64,000 bases of DNA from JBHJHP01 sp042219825. Its GTDB lineage: Bacteria > Bacteroidota > Bacteroidia > Bacteroidales > UBA5342. Location: assembly GCF_042219825.1 (NCBI RefSeq), contig NZ_JBHJHQ010000001.1, positions 310,001 to 374,000 on the forward strand. The letters are read 5' to 3'. A program made the translations under genes and the position numbers. Below are positions 27,737 through 38,311 of this stretch, piece by piece (within the stretch, counting starts at the first letter, position 1; the number at the start of each line of letters is the position of its first letter). The notes below the pieces were generated by a model, which saw only the letters and a program-made list of their open reading frames with translations, was not told the DNA's origin and did no database searches.

Positions 27737-27770
27737 AAAAACTTCCGGTAACTTAAAACCGGAAGTTTTT
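27737..27770 (+). terminator. Rho-independent terminator, strong
   Basis: AAAAACTTCCGGT (27737-27749) pairs perfectly with ACCGGAAGTTTTT (27758-27770) across an 8-nt loop. It lies 178 nt after the tonB stop and 30 nt before the next gene. It could end the tonB operon or a short RNA starting near 27667 (see findings). Confidence 0.88.
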
Positions 27771-27799
27771 ATTATATGTCTGATTAAACGAGATCCGGA

Positions 27800-28924
27800 A
27801 TGATTGTTAAATCTTTAACAGGAAAATACAGGCTTGCATGTGCTTTTTTTATTCTGATCTCTTTCCTTCAACTTTCTGCGCAACAATTTGATCCTGTTAC
27901 TTTTTTAAATACCAGAGTTGCTGAGTCTTCCGGACTGAACTTTGTACACGGGAGGTTAATTTCTCATAACGATTCTGATGGTAAACCGGAACTGTTTGAG
28001 CTGGACAGTATTTCGGGTGAAGTTTTACGTACTGTTTTTCTGAAAAATGCGTCCAATGTAGACTGGGAAGCAGTAGGTTCCGATGATCATTACATGTATA
28101 TCGGCGATTTTGGAAATAACTACGGAGCGCGTACTGATTTGCGAATATATCGTTTATCGTTGGATGATTATATGAAGGGTGATACGGATACGTTAATGGT
28201 TGATACAATTCGGTTCAGTTACTCGGATCAGACTGATTTTTCACCAAAGCCTTATGCTTCGAATTATGATGCAGAGACCCTTTTAGCCTTTTCTGATTCG
28301 CTATGGATCTTTACCAAAAACTGGAAAGATGCAAAATGCAATATCTATAAAGTTGCAAAAACTCCGGGAGATCAGACGGCATACCTTCGCGACAGCATCA
28401 ATCCCTATGGTTTAATTACAGATGCAACATATAACAGTAAAGGTCAAAAAATCCTGCTGTGCGGGTATACGGATGAATATCCTTTGATGGTTGAAATTGA
28501 TGAATTTACACAAACGCCCTTAAGTTTAAAACCCGTTTCCAGAACCCAGCTGGTGGTATTTGATGGTTATTCAGCAAAAATTGAAGGTATTGCAGCAACC
28601 GGAACAAATAATTATCTGGTGACCTCAGAGGAAAGCCCAACCGGTAAAGCATCATTATTCAGATTAAGTTTGTCAGATATAAATACGCAAACCAGACTGG
28701 ATTATCAAAATAAAAATGTGTTGTATGATCCTGTTTTAAAGGAGTTGATTATTCAGGATATTGAGAATTTTGAGATATCGGTATATGAACCTACAGGAAA
28801 ATTATGTGTGCGAAGAAGTTGCTCGCCTGTGGATATATCCTCGTTAAAAAAGGGAATCTATATTGTCAGCTTACAACTGCTAAACAAGACACCGATAACC
28901 ATGAAAATTTTCGTGGTATCTTGA
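27800..28924 (+). CDS. Secreted protein of unknown function with T9SS-like C-terminal domain
   Basis: A 374-residue exported protein: a signal peptide ending near LQLSAQ, then a beta-rich body with propeller-like repeats (WEAVGSDDHYMYIGDFGNN, ETLLAFSDSLWIFTKNW, EGIAATGTNNYLVTSEE). The last 75 residues (YDPVLKELIIQDIENFEISVYEPTG...LKKGIYIVSL) are the type A sorting-domain pattern of T9SS cargo. No catalytic residues are recognised. It stands alone after a strong terminator; its own promoter is not visible. Localisation to the cell surface is inference from the sorting domain. Confidence 0.75.
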   Translation: MIVKSLTGKYRLACAFFILISFLQLSAQQFDPVTFLNTRVAESSGLNFVHGRLISHNDSDGKPELFELDSISGEVLRTVFLKNASNVDWEAVGSDDHYMYIGDFGNNYGARTDLRIYRLSLDDYMKGDTDTLMVDTIRFSYSDQTDFSPKPYASNYDAETLLAFSDSLWIFTKNWKDAKCNIYKVAKTPGDQTAYLRDSINPYGLITDATYNSKGQKILLCGYTDEYPLMVEIDEFTQTPLSLKPVSRTQLVVFDGYSAKIEGIAATGTNNYLVTSEESPTGKASLFRLSLSDINTQTRLDYQNKNVLYDPVLKELIIQDIENFEISVYEPTGKLCVRRSCSPVDISSLKKGIYIVSLQLLNKTPITMKIFVVS

Positions 28925-29014
28925 GATAAGTAAAAATATACATATTCAGTAATTTATGTTATAACTTTACATATTAGTAGAAGCAATACATCGTTTAATT
29001 TCAATCAAATCGCC

Positions 29015-29806
29015 ATGAAAACCCCGCTGTTGCTTTTTGTCTTTTTATTAAGCATGTTCGGATGTAAGAATGCTTCCAAAAAGTCAGAGACAAAACATGA
29101 TCCCAAAACTATAACCGGTCTTGATATGCAGGTTCTGCGCATGTCAATGCAGGGGCCTGTAAGTTTGAATTTTAATATAGATGGAACGGTGGATGTCGAT
29201 TTTGGTAACGATAGTACAGTTGAGGTGACAAGTCTGTATTCGGTTCAGGGAGATACGATAATATTTACTGATAAGGAAGGCCTTTCCTGTCCGGGTCCGG
29301 GAATTTACAAGATGTATAAGAATGATTATTACGTGTCTTTTGATCTGATTGACGATACCTGTGGAGGCAGGGTAAAGGCAACTATGGGATTTTGGGTATA
29401 TCCTGATTTTACAGAAGAGCTGCAGCATTTGAATGAACAACTTGCAGAGGAAGCCCCTGAACCTGACTTATATCTGGACAGAGCCAGAATTTATATGGCA
29501 ACGGCAAATTCTCAAATGGCCAGAAACGATTTTTCAACCTACCTTGATATTGATTCAGCAAATGCAAGGGTTTATATCAACAGGGCCGGAACGTGGTTTC
29601 CTGATAGACTGAATGAGGCAATTGTGGATTGTAATAAAGCCATAAAACTTGAGCCGGATAATAAAAATGCTTATTTTCTTCGTGGTCTGGCAAAATATAC
29701 TACAGGAAAGGAAGAGGAGGGATGTGCAGATTTTAAAAAGGCGATAGAACAAGGATTCACTGTACTTAAAGTTGCCGAAAAAGAGAGGTGTAAGGGTTAT
29801 TGGTAA
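29015..29806 (+). CDS. Lipoprotein with C-terminal TPR repeats
   Basis: A 263-residue lipoprotein (FLLSMFGC, Cys17) with a beta-rich N-terminal half of no known family and about three tetratricopeptide repeats at the C-terminal end (PDLYLDRARIYMATANSQM..., NAYFLRGLAKYTTGKEEEG). The TPR part should mediate protein contacts in the periplasm or at the outer membrane. It lies between two unrelated small genes, and no partner is obvious. Confidence 0.7.
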   Translation: MKTPLLLFVFLLSMFGCKNASKKSETKHDPKTITGLDMQVLRMSMQGPVSLNFNIDGTVDVDFGNDSTVEVTSLYSVQGDTIIFTDKEGLSCPGPGIYKMYKNDYYVSFDLIDDTCGGRVKATMGFWVYPDFTEELQHLNEQLAEEAPEPDLYLDRARIYMATANSQMARNDFSTYLDIDSANARVYINRAGTWFPDRLNEAIVDCNKAIKLEPDNKNAYFLRGLAKYTTGKEEEGCADFKKAIEQGFTVLKVAEKERCKGYW

Positions 29807-29970
29807 AAGCTGTATTGATTTCTTTCGAAAAAGTACGTAAATTGAGTACTCCAAAAATTTCCGAAAATGATAAAGTTATTTTATCTTTTCACCTGATTAA
29901 GTACGCTGGAAACTAATACAGTTAAGTAATACGTAGAAGTAAATGTTAGCTGAACCAGAAAAATATTATT

Positions 29971-30342
29971 ATGTCAATTCATTATGATCAACAAAATTAT
30001 CCTTCAGGAACGGTCCTGATAAGAGATTTTGAGGGAAATATAGAAGTGCAGGACATCATAGAATCATGGAAGTTTCTACTGACTAATAATATGCTTGATG
30101 AAAACGTACTCGGTGTTATTAATAACATTTGTGCCTGCAATCTTAAAATGGATATCAACAGTTTTCAATATCTGATAGCATATCTGAAGACAGAGGCTGC
30201 TTTTAAACGCATCAGGTTGGCAGTGATTTGTGAAGATCCGAAAAAAATTATCTTTCCTTCTATGGGTGAGTTTATAGAGAATTTGCAAATTAAGCCTTTC
30301 ACTACCTATGATGCAGCCATTGACTGGATTTTGAAACAATAA
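29971..30342 (+). CDS. STAS/SpoIIAA-like small protein, function unknown
   Basis: A 123-residue soluble protein. Its alternating strand and helix pattern (GTVLIRDFEGNI, VLGVINNICACNLKMDI, RLAVICEDPKKIIFP, PFTTYDAAIDWIL) looks like the SpoIIAA/STAS-type fold that is common as short orphan proteins in this phylum, including the closing hydrophobic FxxxxxAxxWL. It has no catalytic motif. It is convergent with the sprA gene. The ATG follows an AT-rich stretch. Fold assignment is by eye only. Confidence 0.6.
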   Translation: MSIHYDQQNYPSGTVLIRDFEGNIEVQDIIESWKFLLTNNMLDENVLGVINNICACNLKMDINSFQYLIAYLKTEAAFKRIRLAVICEDPKKIIFPSMGEFIENLQIKPFTTYDAAIDWILKQ

Positions 30343-30377
30343 GTCTTATTTTATTCATACCGCTTAACGGGACAAAG

Positions 30378-33300
30378 TTACTGAATCAACTGAAACTTAA
30401 AGCTTACACCAAAATTGGATGTGGCTGTTGAGAATGATGTTGATACCAAAGGATTGATAGCCTGTCTGTCGTAGAACAAGCGGATGGTTACACTTCTGCT
30501 TAATGTATAGTCCGCAGTTAATTTTATATTCAGTGCATTTTGTCCCGTAGACGGCTGGTTATAGTTTTCTTCAATCTTACGAATGATGGTTTTCATATCC
30601 CGCAGCGTGAAATCTGCCCTGAGGTTAAGATCATTGCTTACATTTTTTGAACGGCCACCACTATTAATGACCAGATCAAAATTATCCCAACGGTACCCTA
30701 AGCCTACAGAGAAATCGTTTGAGACGGTTTCAACAACCTGGTTGTTGCTGATGTTAAGCATGATATTCCTCATTTTGCTCATTTCCAAAGAACCGGTAAG
30801 GCTGTTTTTGAACGCCATATCAACATTTAACAACGGATTAAGTGCTTCTGTAATATTTACAGTTGGTATTTCAAGTTGCCCCGAGGAAAGATTGGTGTTG
30901 AATCCTGCAATATTATATGTGGCTGTGTAACTGTGGTTCAATGTTACGTTCCTGAAATACTTCTGCAGCAACGGAATTTTTGATAAACCATCGTACCTGA
31001 TGTTCCAGTTTGGTAACTGGCTGAAAATATCCGGCATGCCGTTAGAATAAAGTTTTATGTTGTGTGCATCAATTCCTGAATAACCAGCAAGGAAAGCAGG
31101 AATAAGCACTTCCTGTGAATTGAGGTCATTATTTCCTGTCCTTTGTGCTATAATGGATCTGTTGTGTTTTACAAATTCAGTATATGGTGCATAAGAATAA
31201 CTTTCATCTTCATGAACTTTTTCGAATGCTGTACGAAGGGATATCCAAGACATGGAGAAATTACCGGTCATGGTTTTATTAGCTTCAGGAATAAACTGGT
31301 TGCCGTTTTCTGTATCGTAATAATAATTGGCTCCTATAACCTGGTTTTGTGCCCAAGTTGTATTTAAAGTAATCCTGAGTCCATTAATCGGTTCGATGGA
31401 CGCCTGTCCTCTGAACTGTTCCATTTGCTGGCTGATATAAGGATCGGTCATCAGTGCATTGTTAATCAGCCATCCGTTTTGGTTCGCCTGATCAATTATG
31501 TCAAGGCTCTGACTTCCAAAAGCAAAGGCATAACCCGGTGCAGGCAGACCACCAATATTATCCTGACCAATGATGTTGGGTTCACCGTCAAATCCCGGAA
31601 TGATCAGACTGTTATTCCTGGTATAATTGGCAGACACATTTTTTACACCCATAAGTACGCGGGCAGTCCGTTGCAATACCTCAATAACCGGGTTACTCTT
31701 TTCCTGAACTCTGGCGGTGATGACAACTCTTGCACCATCAACGGTTTGGTTGGCGGTAAAGTCAATGGTGTTTTCATCCACTATATTTCGTTTACCCATC
31801 ACCTGTTTATTATCAGCATCGTAAATCCTGACATTCGGCGTTTTACTTCCCAACTTATGATTGATCACAACTTTCTGGCCCTCGGGAAAATCAAACTTAT
31901 TCTCATACCTTACAGTAACCATTTTTTTTGCACCGCTTGACCGGTTTGAACCCGCTCTGCCATACTTTTTATTGGCATCATCCAGAAACTTCCATTTTGA
32001 ATAGAGCCCTGTAAAACTTAATGTGGTATTGATGTTGATATTTCGTGAGTTTTCTACGGTATGACCCAAAAACAGATTGGAGTATTTTGGGTTTAAAGAA
32101 TTTGCACCGCGTTGCCAGTCATAAGTGGCATTATACGTACCGTCAGCTGAAATCCAATCCAGTAAAGGAATTTTAGAAAAGGGAACAGTATAGCTTGCGC
32201 TAAATACCTGATGGTACATGACGGAGCGACCCCATTCACGTATGCTTTGCATCACTGAATCCTGCCATGCCGCATAATAGGCCCGCTGTGTCCTTTTATT
32301 TAAAGAAACAGTCACAGAATCATTGTTCAGGTAATCAGGTTCGCCAATAAGCGCGTTTGACTGCGATGTAAGGCTTAACTGCAGGGAGTTGGCAAGTTTA
32401 TATTTAATATCGAATTGCCTGTTCCAGTACCAGTCCTTACCTACAGAAAGGGGTAACTCAACACCGGTATTGCTGATGTCCCTGTAGAGCATTTCGTTAT
32501 AGTCCCTGTTCATATCCGTTCTGAAACTGAACGTTGTTGGCAGATAGTAAAAATTAAAATCACGAATCAATGCCAGTATATCCGATTCGAGAAACTTCAC
32601 TTTTTTGAACGGCTCAACCGGCTTTGCAGATGTGGCATAGCTGTACTGCAATCCTCCACGGAAGTTTTTGGAAAGATCCCGCTGAATAGTGGGGGATGTA
32701 CGCTCCGTTTCGTTATATGCAAAGTTCATCGTCACATTGTTCGGATCAAAGAACTGTTTCTTTTCGCCCCCATATCCAATGCGTACATTCGGCAGACTTA
32801 TACTTTTTCTGGTGGTTACATCCAAAGACATACTCTTGATAGAATCTTTTTCGGTTTGAGTTACGGCGCTGTTTATGGCATCCTGAAGTTTTACGTCCTC
32901 ATCAAGCGGGTTATATTTAGGACTGACAACATCTTTTGAATAGGAATAATTTACAGGCAAACTGATCTGGGCTTTTTGCGGGAAGAATTTACCCAATTGT
33001 AAGCTGGTAGAGACATCGTAACTACTCAGGTCATCAATCTGACGCTCCATAAGATTCTGTTCAAGTCCGCCAAAACCAGCAGTACTAATACTTCCGGACA
33101 TGTTTACTGTACCCAGATCCGCCAGTTTCAAAGACATACTTCCAATGCCTGCCCATCCGCCTTGTTCATCAAATTCTGATAAACGCAGTTCATTTACCCA
33201 AACCTCACCAGAGCGGTATTCCGTTGTCTGACGGCGTTTATTACGTACCCCAATCATAATGGTTCTGACATCGCTAAGTGAAGGGTTACCTTTAATGTAA

Positions 33301-36300
33301 ACCCAGTGTGTAGGATCATCTGGTACCGGTTCGCCTTTACGCTGCGATATTTTTACATCGCTACCTGATGCCCTGGATTCACGGTTACGTTTTAACTTGA
33401 AACTTGTGAGCAGATCGAATGGAATATCAAACTTGTTTTCATCCGGCCATACCATTTCACGATGTGCCGTATTATCATTGTTATAAACCCTCGGAGGCGT
33501 TAGCTTTAAAGGAATTTCGTATTCGTAATAGTTGTTCTTGAAATCGGATCCCAACCGGATAAAGATGGAGAGGTCATCATCTTCAAGATTGGTGTTAACA
33601 CCGGGAGCATTGACCAGTTCTTCTGCATGTACCCACATTTGCAGGCGTTTATACTGACGCATATCCATCTGTAAGGTTTTATATACCGCTCTTGCATCCT
33701 GAGGTGCCAGATTCAGAACCTTTAAGGTCATAGACTGCTCATTCAGTTGTCTTAGTTGTGGCTGACCCGGATCAATAACCCGGTCTACACCAGGAGGAAG
33801 TACATAGTTGACCGGAGTCCTGTCACTGTTTTCTTCAATATTTACCGAACCGATATCAATGACACCACCATCTTTGTAGTTGTTTTCTCCTATTTCATCC
33901 AAAGGAACAGTATACTTGCGCCATTCTCCGCGAACCAGTTCCAACGTTGCAAAACGAAGGATCACCGGTTCTTCGAAATCTTCCAGAAACATTCTCATAA
34001 AACGAATGGATTTAAAACCGGAAATTGATCCTACGACATTGTCATAGTCAGACACAGGAATTCTGAACTGGTACCACTTTACAGAATCTTCATTTCCGTT
34101 AGCCAGTTTTACATGTTCCGTTTTGACATCCGTAATATACTTTTGCCCGCCAATTTTCATTTGATCAGGATAAAGATCTACAACATACCGGTAGTAGTTA
34201 TCATTCTCGCTTAATGTGTTATCCTGGTTAATATCTTCGGCATCCGGCAGGTTCGATCCGGTGGTTGAATAGGCTTCATTGGATTGCGCATCAGTAGGTG
34301 AGTTGCCCTGCATATTATTATACAGTTTGTAGCGATTCAGAATACTTGTTTTAGCAGCATCATAATCTGATCCCCTGTAATAATGATAGTCATCCTGGGC
34401 CGGATCATTGAATAAACTGTCAACATATGTACTGGAACCCCGGGTAAGTATTTGAGTAAGCGAATCAAGATATCCACTAAAAAATGTACTTTCATCCGTA
34501 TCATCCAAACCATCCAGTCCAACGTCCTGGTAAATCCTGCTGTTTTCGGTGTTGGCAAATGCCTGGGTCAGGGACTGCTTAACCGGAACACGTCCCCAAC
34601 TTGTTGTGTCAACCAGCCCGTTTATATCACTGGTTGCCGGCAGACCATATTCAAATGATTTCCGGCCATCCTTTAATACATCTTCTGAAATTTCACCCAG
34701 GTTAAAAACAAGTTTACCTCCCGTTTTATTTTTATTTGGCGAGTCGCCCTCAATAAACGGGTCCATCACCCAGAATTCTATATATTCAATGTTGGCCTGT
34801 TCAAAATCAGTGGTCTCCATTCTGCGCATTACACCGCCCCAGTTTTGATCAGGGTTATTCATTTTTCCGGTTTGAGGATTCAGGTCAAGACTAAAGTTGT
34901 ATGGTCCTTTTTCAGTTGGATAATATGCGACGTTCAGAATTGGAATCAATGTGGATTCTCCGTATGCGTTATCTTTGTTAGGGAAAAGGTTATTCTCACT
35001 TACCGCGCGGGAATAATTATTGGAACGCATTTCAGGATCATTTTTAATATGGCTGGGCATCAGGTTACTGTTGTCATACTGGAAAAGCCTGTCAATGGTA
35101 TACCATGCAATACGTGCCCGGTGTTTCCCATAATCAAGATTTGTGATCGGGTTTGTGGCATTTACTATTTCGGTTGGCGTAGAGGACAGTTTCCATGAGA
35201 AATAATGTTTGATATCGATGCCTATTTTAGTCGCTTCAAAATCATCCAGATATACGGAGCCACCACCACCAATAACTTTGGCATGACCCGGAATTAATTG
35301 TGCAAATTCACCGTTCACTGCAATAGATGATGGCGCTTTGGTTTGAATGAGCGGCAGTTTATCAATAAGTTTAGTCAGGAATGGCATTTCAGCTTTGTAT
35401 GCACCATTCAGTCCCCAAATTGTATTAGAAATAGGATCTTCTCCAATAGACACTTTCTGGGTTAGAGGCCTTTCATAAAGGTGCATGATGGTACCACCCA
35501 GAGTAAAATCATCATTGAACCGGTAATCGAGGTGCGTACCGATCATGGTCTTCTTTTGTAGACTGAAAGTCGCTGAGTTTTCCATGGAAACCTGGATCGG
35601 TGTTCCTGAATCAAGAATGGCCTGATTTAATATTTTTAAATATCCCGATGCATAGTCCACCGTATAATCCACATTTTCTGTCAGTGTTCGTCCACCAGCA
35701 GTAACAACCACTGAGCCTCGTGGAATGTTAAAGGCATTCAGCTTGATTTCAGAACCCGAAGCTGCTTTATAGGAACCTTCCAGAATGAATTTATTTTTTT
35801 CAGCATTTTGAGTGGCAACAGTGATCGTCTGTGTATAAAGTGAATCGTAGGCATACTTATCTGCCAGCGTCGGACTCATAAATGTACTGAGGTATTTTGA
35901 GCTGAATGGCTTGGTAACCGGGAAGATAATCTTACCTCTGTCAGGAATAATCGTCAGACCCGGAACCCAGTCGAAAAAACCATCAGAGCCCTGTTCGTTT
36001 TGAGAATTTAAACGGTCGAGTTTCATCAGGTTCAGCAGACGTTCATCTCTTAATCCTGGTTCCGGAAGGTAATTAATATTTGTTCCCAGGCTGTCTGAAC
36101 GGTACATTACCTCAAATCTGAAATCTTCACGATCAACCTGACGTGCATCAAGGGAGTAGATGTTTTTCATCATCAGGTCCCATGTTTTCAGTTTCGGACT
36201 CAGGTTTGTTCCTTTTAATAATTTTACCGCCAGCGCCTGAGGTGAACGAATACTGTCGGTTGAAAATTCACCAACCTGGTACACCTGACCTCTGTACTGG

Positions 36301-37691
36301 TATTCAAAGGCAACAGCAAGTACCTCATCAGAATTAAGTGCTGTATTTAATGAAATGTACCCCAGATTCTTATTAAGTGTATATTCATTGGAAGATAAAA
36401 GTCTGGCATTTTCAATTTTTTCATAATCTACTCCTCCTTGCATTACTCCGCTAAATTCACTGGAAATTTCACTTATATTACGGAATCCGTTATAGGTTGA
36501 GTTCAGCTGGCTGTAAAGGGTGTTAAATTTATTGGCAGGTGCAATATATGCCGGATTTACCCCTTCAGTACTAGGTGTCCATCTATCATTATAGATATCT
36601 GCTGCTTGAGGTTCAGCAAGGTCCATAAAGGCTACAATGTTTCTTGAATCGTTATAGTCGCCACGTTTATTGGTCACCCAAACTTCAATACGATTAATGA
36701 CGAGACCAGACATGATAACAGGAATATTTTTCATCCAGTTATCGTAGTTCTTTTCGAAAAAGTGTGTCAGAAAAAAGTTTCGGTTGGCATCATATTCATC
36801 CGCCCTGATATCAAAATCGCTGGACGTGGCTCCGCCTTTTAATGTCATGGTTTCTGTTTCCGATTCCTGCTGTGAAAAAACAGTAGCCACACTTAATTTA
36901 CCGAATTGCAGTTCTGTTTTTACACCAAAGAGGCTCTGACTACCTCGTATCAGTGAGCCACCAAGGGGAAGACTAACGTTTCCGGCCTCTACCTTTTTAA
37001 CAATGTCATCTTCTTTCCCTTCATAATTAAGGTTTATGGTGTTGTCAAAATCGAAAGTAGCTTCGGTGTTATAGTCCATGTTCATTTTTATACGGTCACC
37101 CACAGAACCGGCTACACTTAGTACAATTTTTTCGTCAAAGTCAAAAATGGTTGTTTTTCTGAGGTCTTCAGAAAGCGCAGGATTATCTATATTATTGGTT
37201 TTAACCCCAAACTGAAGTTCAGCATATCCCTGAGGTTTCAGTTTTATACCTCCTTCTCCGAATATGGCACTGGCTTTCCCCAGGTTAATGTTGATGTCTA
37301 GCGGACCACCTTGTTTCCTTCCTGCTTCCTCCAGTTGTTTATTGCGCCAGAAGTCATTCAGAGAGCGGTTCATGTCGTATTTTTTATACTCTTCGTACGA
37401 CATGAGGGTAGGAGAGCCAACTTCCACATCACCCACCATATTCCGAATTATGTAATTTCCCGTTTCCGGGTCGTATTCTGTAACCTGTTTGAAGTTTTTA
37501 GGATTTTTCAAATCTATGCCTGAAGCATCATCCTGTGTGTAAGGATCAGACTGTATACTTTTAACCGGATAAAGCAATGTAGTATCGCTGGTTTGACCAT
37601 GCGACGATAACAACAAAAAAGTACCGAACAAAACGGGTAGTACTAATTTAAGCCTGAACAGATTCCAATGCACTTTTTTTATCAACCTCAT
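30378..37691 (-). CDS. sprA: SprA/SovA, giant outer-membrane translocon of the type 9 secretion system
   Basis: A 2437-residue protein with a signal peptide (LLLSSHGQ) and the full-length size of the family. SprA forms the very large outer-membrane barrel through which T9SS cargo with C-terminal sorting domains leaves the cell; in gliding species it is also needed for motility. The sequence is beta-rich throughout, with repeated barrel strands and two SprA-type N-terminal repeats that I recognise by texture (LDDFEATKIG, IEFWVMDPF, VWVNELRLSEFDEQGGW). It follows ruvA by 7 nt on the same strand, a common gene order in Bacteroidota. No frameshift or internal stop is seen. Cargo candidates in this window are at 8.5 and 27.8 kb. 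Confidence 0.95.
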   Translation of the reverse strand: MRLIKKVHWNLFRLKLVLPVLFGTFLLLSSHGQTSDTTLLYPVKSIQSDPYTQDDASGIDLKNPKNFKQVTEYDPETGNYIIRNMVGDVEVGSPTLMSYEEYKKYDMNRSLNDFWRNKQLEEAGRKQGGPLDININLGKASAIFGEGGIKLKPQGYAELQFGVKTNNIDNPALSEDLRKTTIFDFDEKIVLSVAGSVGDRIKMNMDYNTEATFDFDNTINLNYEGKEDDIVKKVEAGNVSLPLGGSLIRGSQSLFGVKTELQFGKLSVATVFSQQESETETMTLKGGATSSDFDIRADEYDANRNFFLTHFFEKNYDNWMKNIPVIMSGLVINRIEVWVTNKRGDYNDSRNIVAFMDLAEPQAADIYNDRWTPSTEGVNPAYIAPANKFNTLYSQLNSTYNGFRNISEISSEFSGVMQGGVDYEKIENARLLSSNEYTLNKNLGYISLNTALNSDEVLAVAFEYQYRGQVYQVGEFSTDSIRSPQALAVKLLKGTNLSPKLKTWDLMMKNIYSLDARQVDREDFRFEVMYRSDSLGTNINYLPEPGLRDERLLNLMKLDRLNSQNEQGSDGFFDWVPGLTIIPDRGKIIFPVTKPFSSKYLSTFMSPTLADKYAYDSLYTQTITVATQNAEKNKFILEGSYKAASGSEIKLNAFNIPRGSVVVTAGGRTLTENVDYTVDYASGYLKILNQAILDSGTPIQVSMENSATFSLQKKTMIGTHLDYRFNDDFTLGGTIMHLYERPLTQKVSIGEDPISNTIWGLNGAYKAEMPFLTKLIDKLPLIQTKAPSSIAVNGEFAQLIPGHAKVIGGGGSVYLDDFEATKIGIDIKHYFSWKLSSTPTEIVNATNPITNLDYGKHRARIAWYTIDRLFQYDNSNLMPSHIKNDPEMRSNNYSRAVSENNLFPNKDNAYGESTLIPILNVAYYPTEKGPYNFSLDLNPQTGKMNNPDQNWGGVMRRMETTDFEQANIEYIEFWVMDPFIEGDSPNKNKTGGKLVFNLGEISEDVLKDGRKSFEYGLPATSDINGLVDTTSWGRVPVKQSLTQAFANTENSRIYQDVGLDGLDDTDESTFFSGYLDSLTQILTRGSSTYVDSLFNDPAQDDYHYYRGSDYDAAKTSILNRYKLYNNMQGNSPTDAQSNEAYSTTGSNLPDAEDINQDNTLSENDNYYRYVVDLYPDQMKIGGQKYITDVKTEHVKLANGNEDSVKWYQFRIPVSDYDNVVGSISGFKSIRFMRMFLEDFEEPVILRFATLELVRGEWRKYTVPLDEIGENNYKDGGVIDIGSVNIEENSDRTPVNYVLPPGVDRVIDPGQPQLRQLNEQSMTLKVLNLAPQDARAVYKTLQMDMRQYKRLQMWVHAEELVNAPGVNTNLEDDDLSIFIRLGSDFKNNYYEYEIPLKLTPPRVYNNDNTAHREMVWPDENKFDIPFDLLTSFKLKRNRESRASGSDVKISQRKGEPVPDDPTHWVYIKGNPSLSDVRTIMIGVRNKRRQTTEYRSGEVWVNELRLSEFDEQGGWAGIGSMSLKLADLGTVNMSGSISTAGFGGLEQNLMERQIDDLSSYDVSTSLQLGKFFPQKAQISLPVNYSYSKDVVSPKYNPLDEDVKLQDAINSAVTQTEKDSIKSMSLDVTTRKSISLPNVRIGYGGEKKQFFDPNNVTMNFAYNETERTSPTIQRDLSKNFRGGLQYSYATSAKPVEPFKKVKFLESDILALIRDFNFYYLPTTFSFRTDMNRDYNEMLYRDISNTGVELPLSVGKDWYWNRQFDIKYKLANSLQLSLTSQSNALIGEPDYLNNDSVTVSLNKRTQRAYYAAWQDSVMQSIREWGRSVMYHQVFSASYTVPFSKIPLLDWISADGTYNATYDWQRGANSLNPKYSNLFLGHTVENSRNININTTLSFTGLYSKWKFLDDANKKYGRAGSNRSSGAKKMVTVRYENKFDFPEGQKVVINHKLGSKTPNVRIYDADNKQVMGKRNIVDENTIDFTANQTVDGARVVITARVQEKSNPVIEVLQRTARVLMGVKNVSANYTRNNSLIIPGFDGEPNIIGQDNIGGLPAPGYAFAFGSQSLDIIDQANQNGWLINNALMTDPYISQQMEQFRGQASIEPINGLRITLNTTWAQNQVIGANYYYDTENGNQFIPEANKTMTGNFSMSWISLRTAFEKVHEDESYSYAPYTEFVKHNRSIIAQRTGNNDLNSQEVLIPAFLAGYSGIDAHNIKLYSNGMPDIFSQLPNWNIRYDGLSKIPLLQKYFRNVTLNHSYTATYNIAGFNTNLSSGQLEIPTVNITEALNPLLNVDMAFKNSLTGSLEMSKMRNIMLNISNNQVVETVSNDFSVGLGYRWDNFDLVINSGGRSKNVSNDLNLRADFTLRDMKTIIRKIEENYNQPSTGQNALNIKLTADYTLSRSVTIRLFYDRQAINPLVSTSFSTATSNFGVSFKFQLIQ

Positions 37692-37698
37692 TAAATAC

Positions 37699-38280
37699 TT
37701 ACAACTGTTTTAGGGCAAGTTTTATTACTTCTTCAACGGCATAATTTCCTGAAGTTTTTAACACTTTATCAATGGCCTTTTCTGAAGCATTACGTGTAAA
37801 GCCCAACATAACTAAAGCAGATAACGCTTCATTCTTTATAGTATTGTCTGCCGGAGTAAATATTTCGGCTGCTGAAGCAGATTTTCCGATTTTGTCTTTC
37901 AGGTCAACAATTACCCGTTGGGCGGTCTTTAATCCAATACCTTTTATACTTTTCAGCACATTTACATTTCCTGATATAATCACCTGTTCCAGTTCTTCAA
38001 CCTGCAGGGAAGATAAGATCATTCGGGCCGTATTGGCTCCAATACCTGAAACAGAAATAAGATGGCGAAAAACTTCCCGTTCACGAACCGACCAAAATCC
38101 GTATAATTCATGCGTATCTTCACGAATTATTTCATGGATATGCAATAAAATTTGTTTTTGCTCCGCAATTTGAGAAAAGGTATTAAGGGAAATATTGATA
38201 TGATATCCAATGCCATGTACATCCATTACAATATGGGTTGGAAATTTATCAGCAATCTCCCCTTTAATATAGCTTATCAT
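37699..38280 (-). CDS. ruvA: Holliday junction branch migration protein RuvA
   Basis: A 193-residue protein that holds the Holliday junction and loads the RuvB motor. The N-terminal OB fold (MISYIKGEIADKFPTHIVMDVHGIGYHINI) is followed by two helix-hairpin-helix motifs, VSGIGANTARMIL and IKGIGLKTAQRVI, and a short C-terminal domain III (NEALSALVMLGFTRNASEKAI) that binds RuvB. Full length. It is expressed from a near-consensus promoter just upstream and probably leads into sprA. Confidence 0.97.
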   Translation of the reverse strand: MISYIKGEIADKFPTHIVMDVHGIGYHINISLNTFSQIAEQKQILLHIHEIIREDTHELYGFWSVREREVFRHLISVSGIGANTARMILSSLQVEELEQVIISGNVNVLKSIKGIGLKTAQRVIVDLKDKIGKSASAAEIFTPADNTIKNEALSALVMLGFTRNASEKAIDKVLKTSGNYAVEEVIKLALKQL

Positions 38281-38311
38281 ACATCAATTTTTATGCTTAG
38301 AAATTGGCAAG

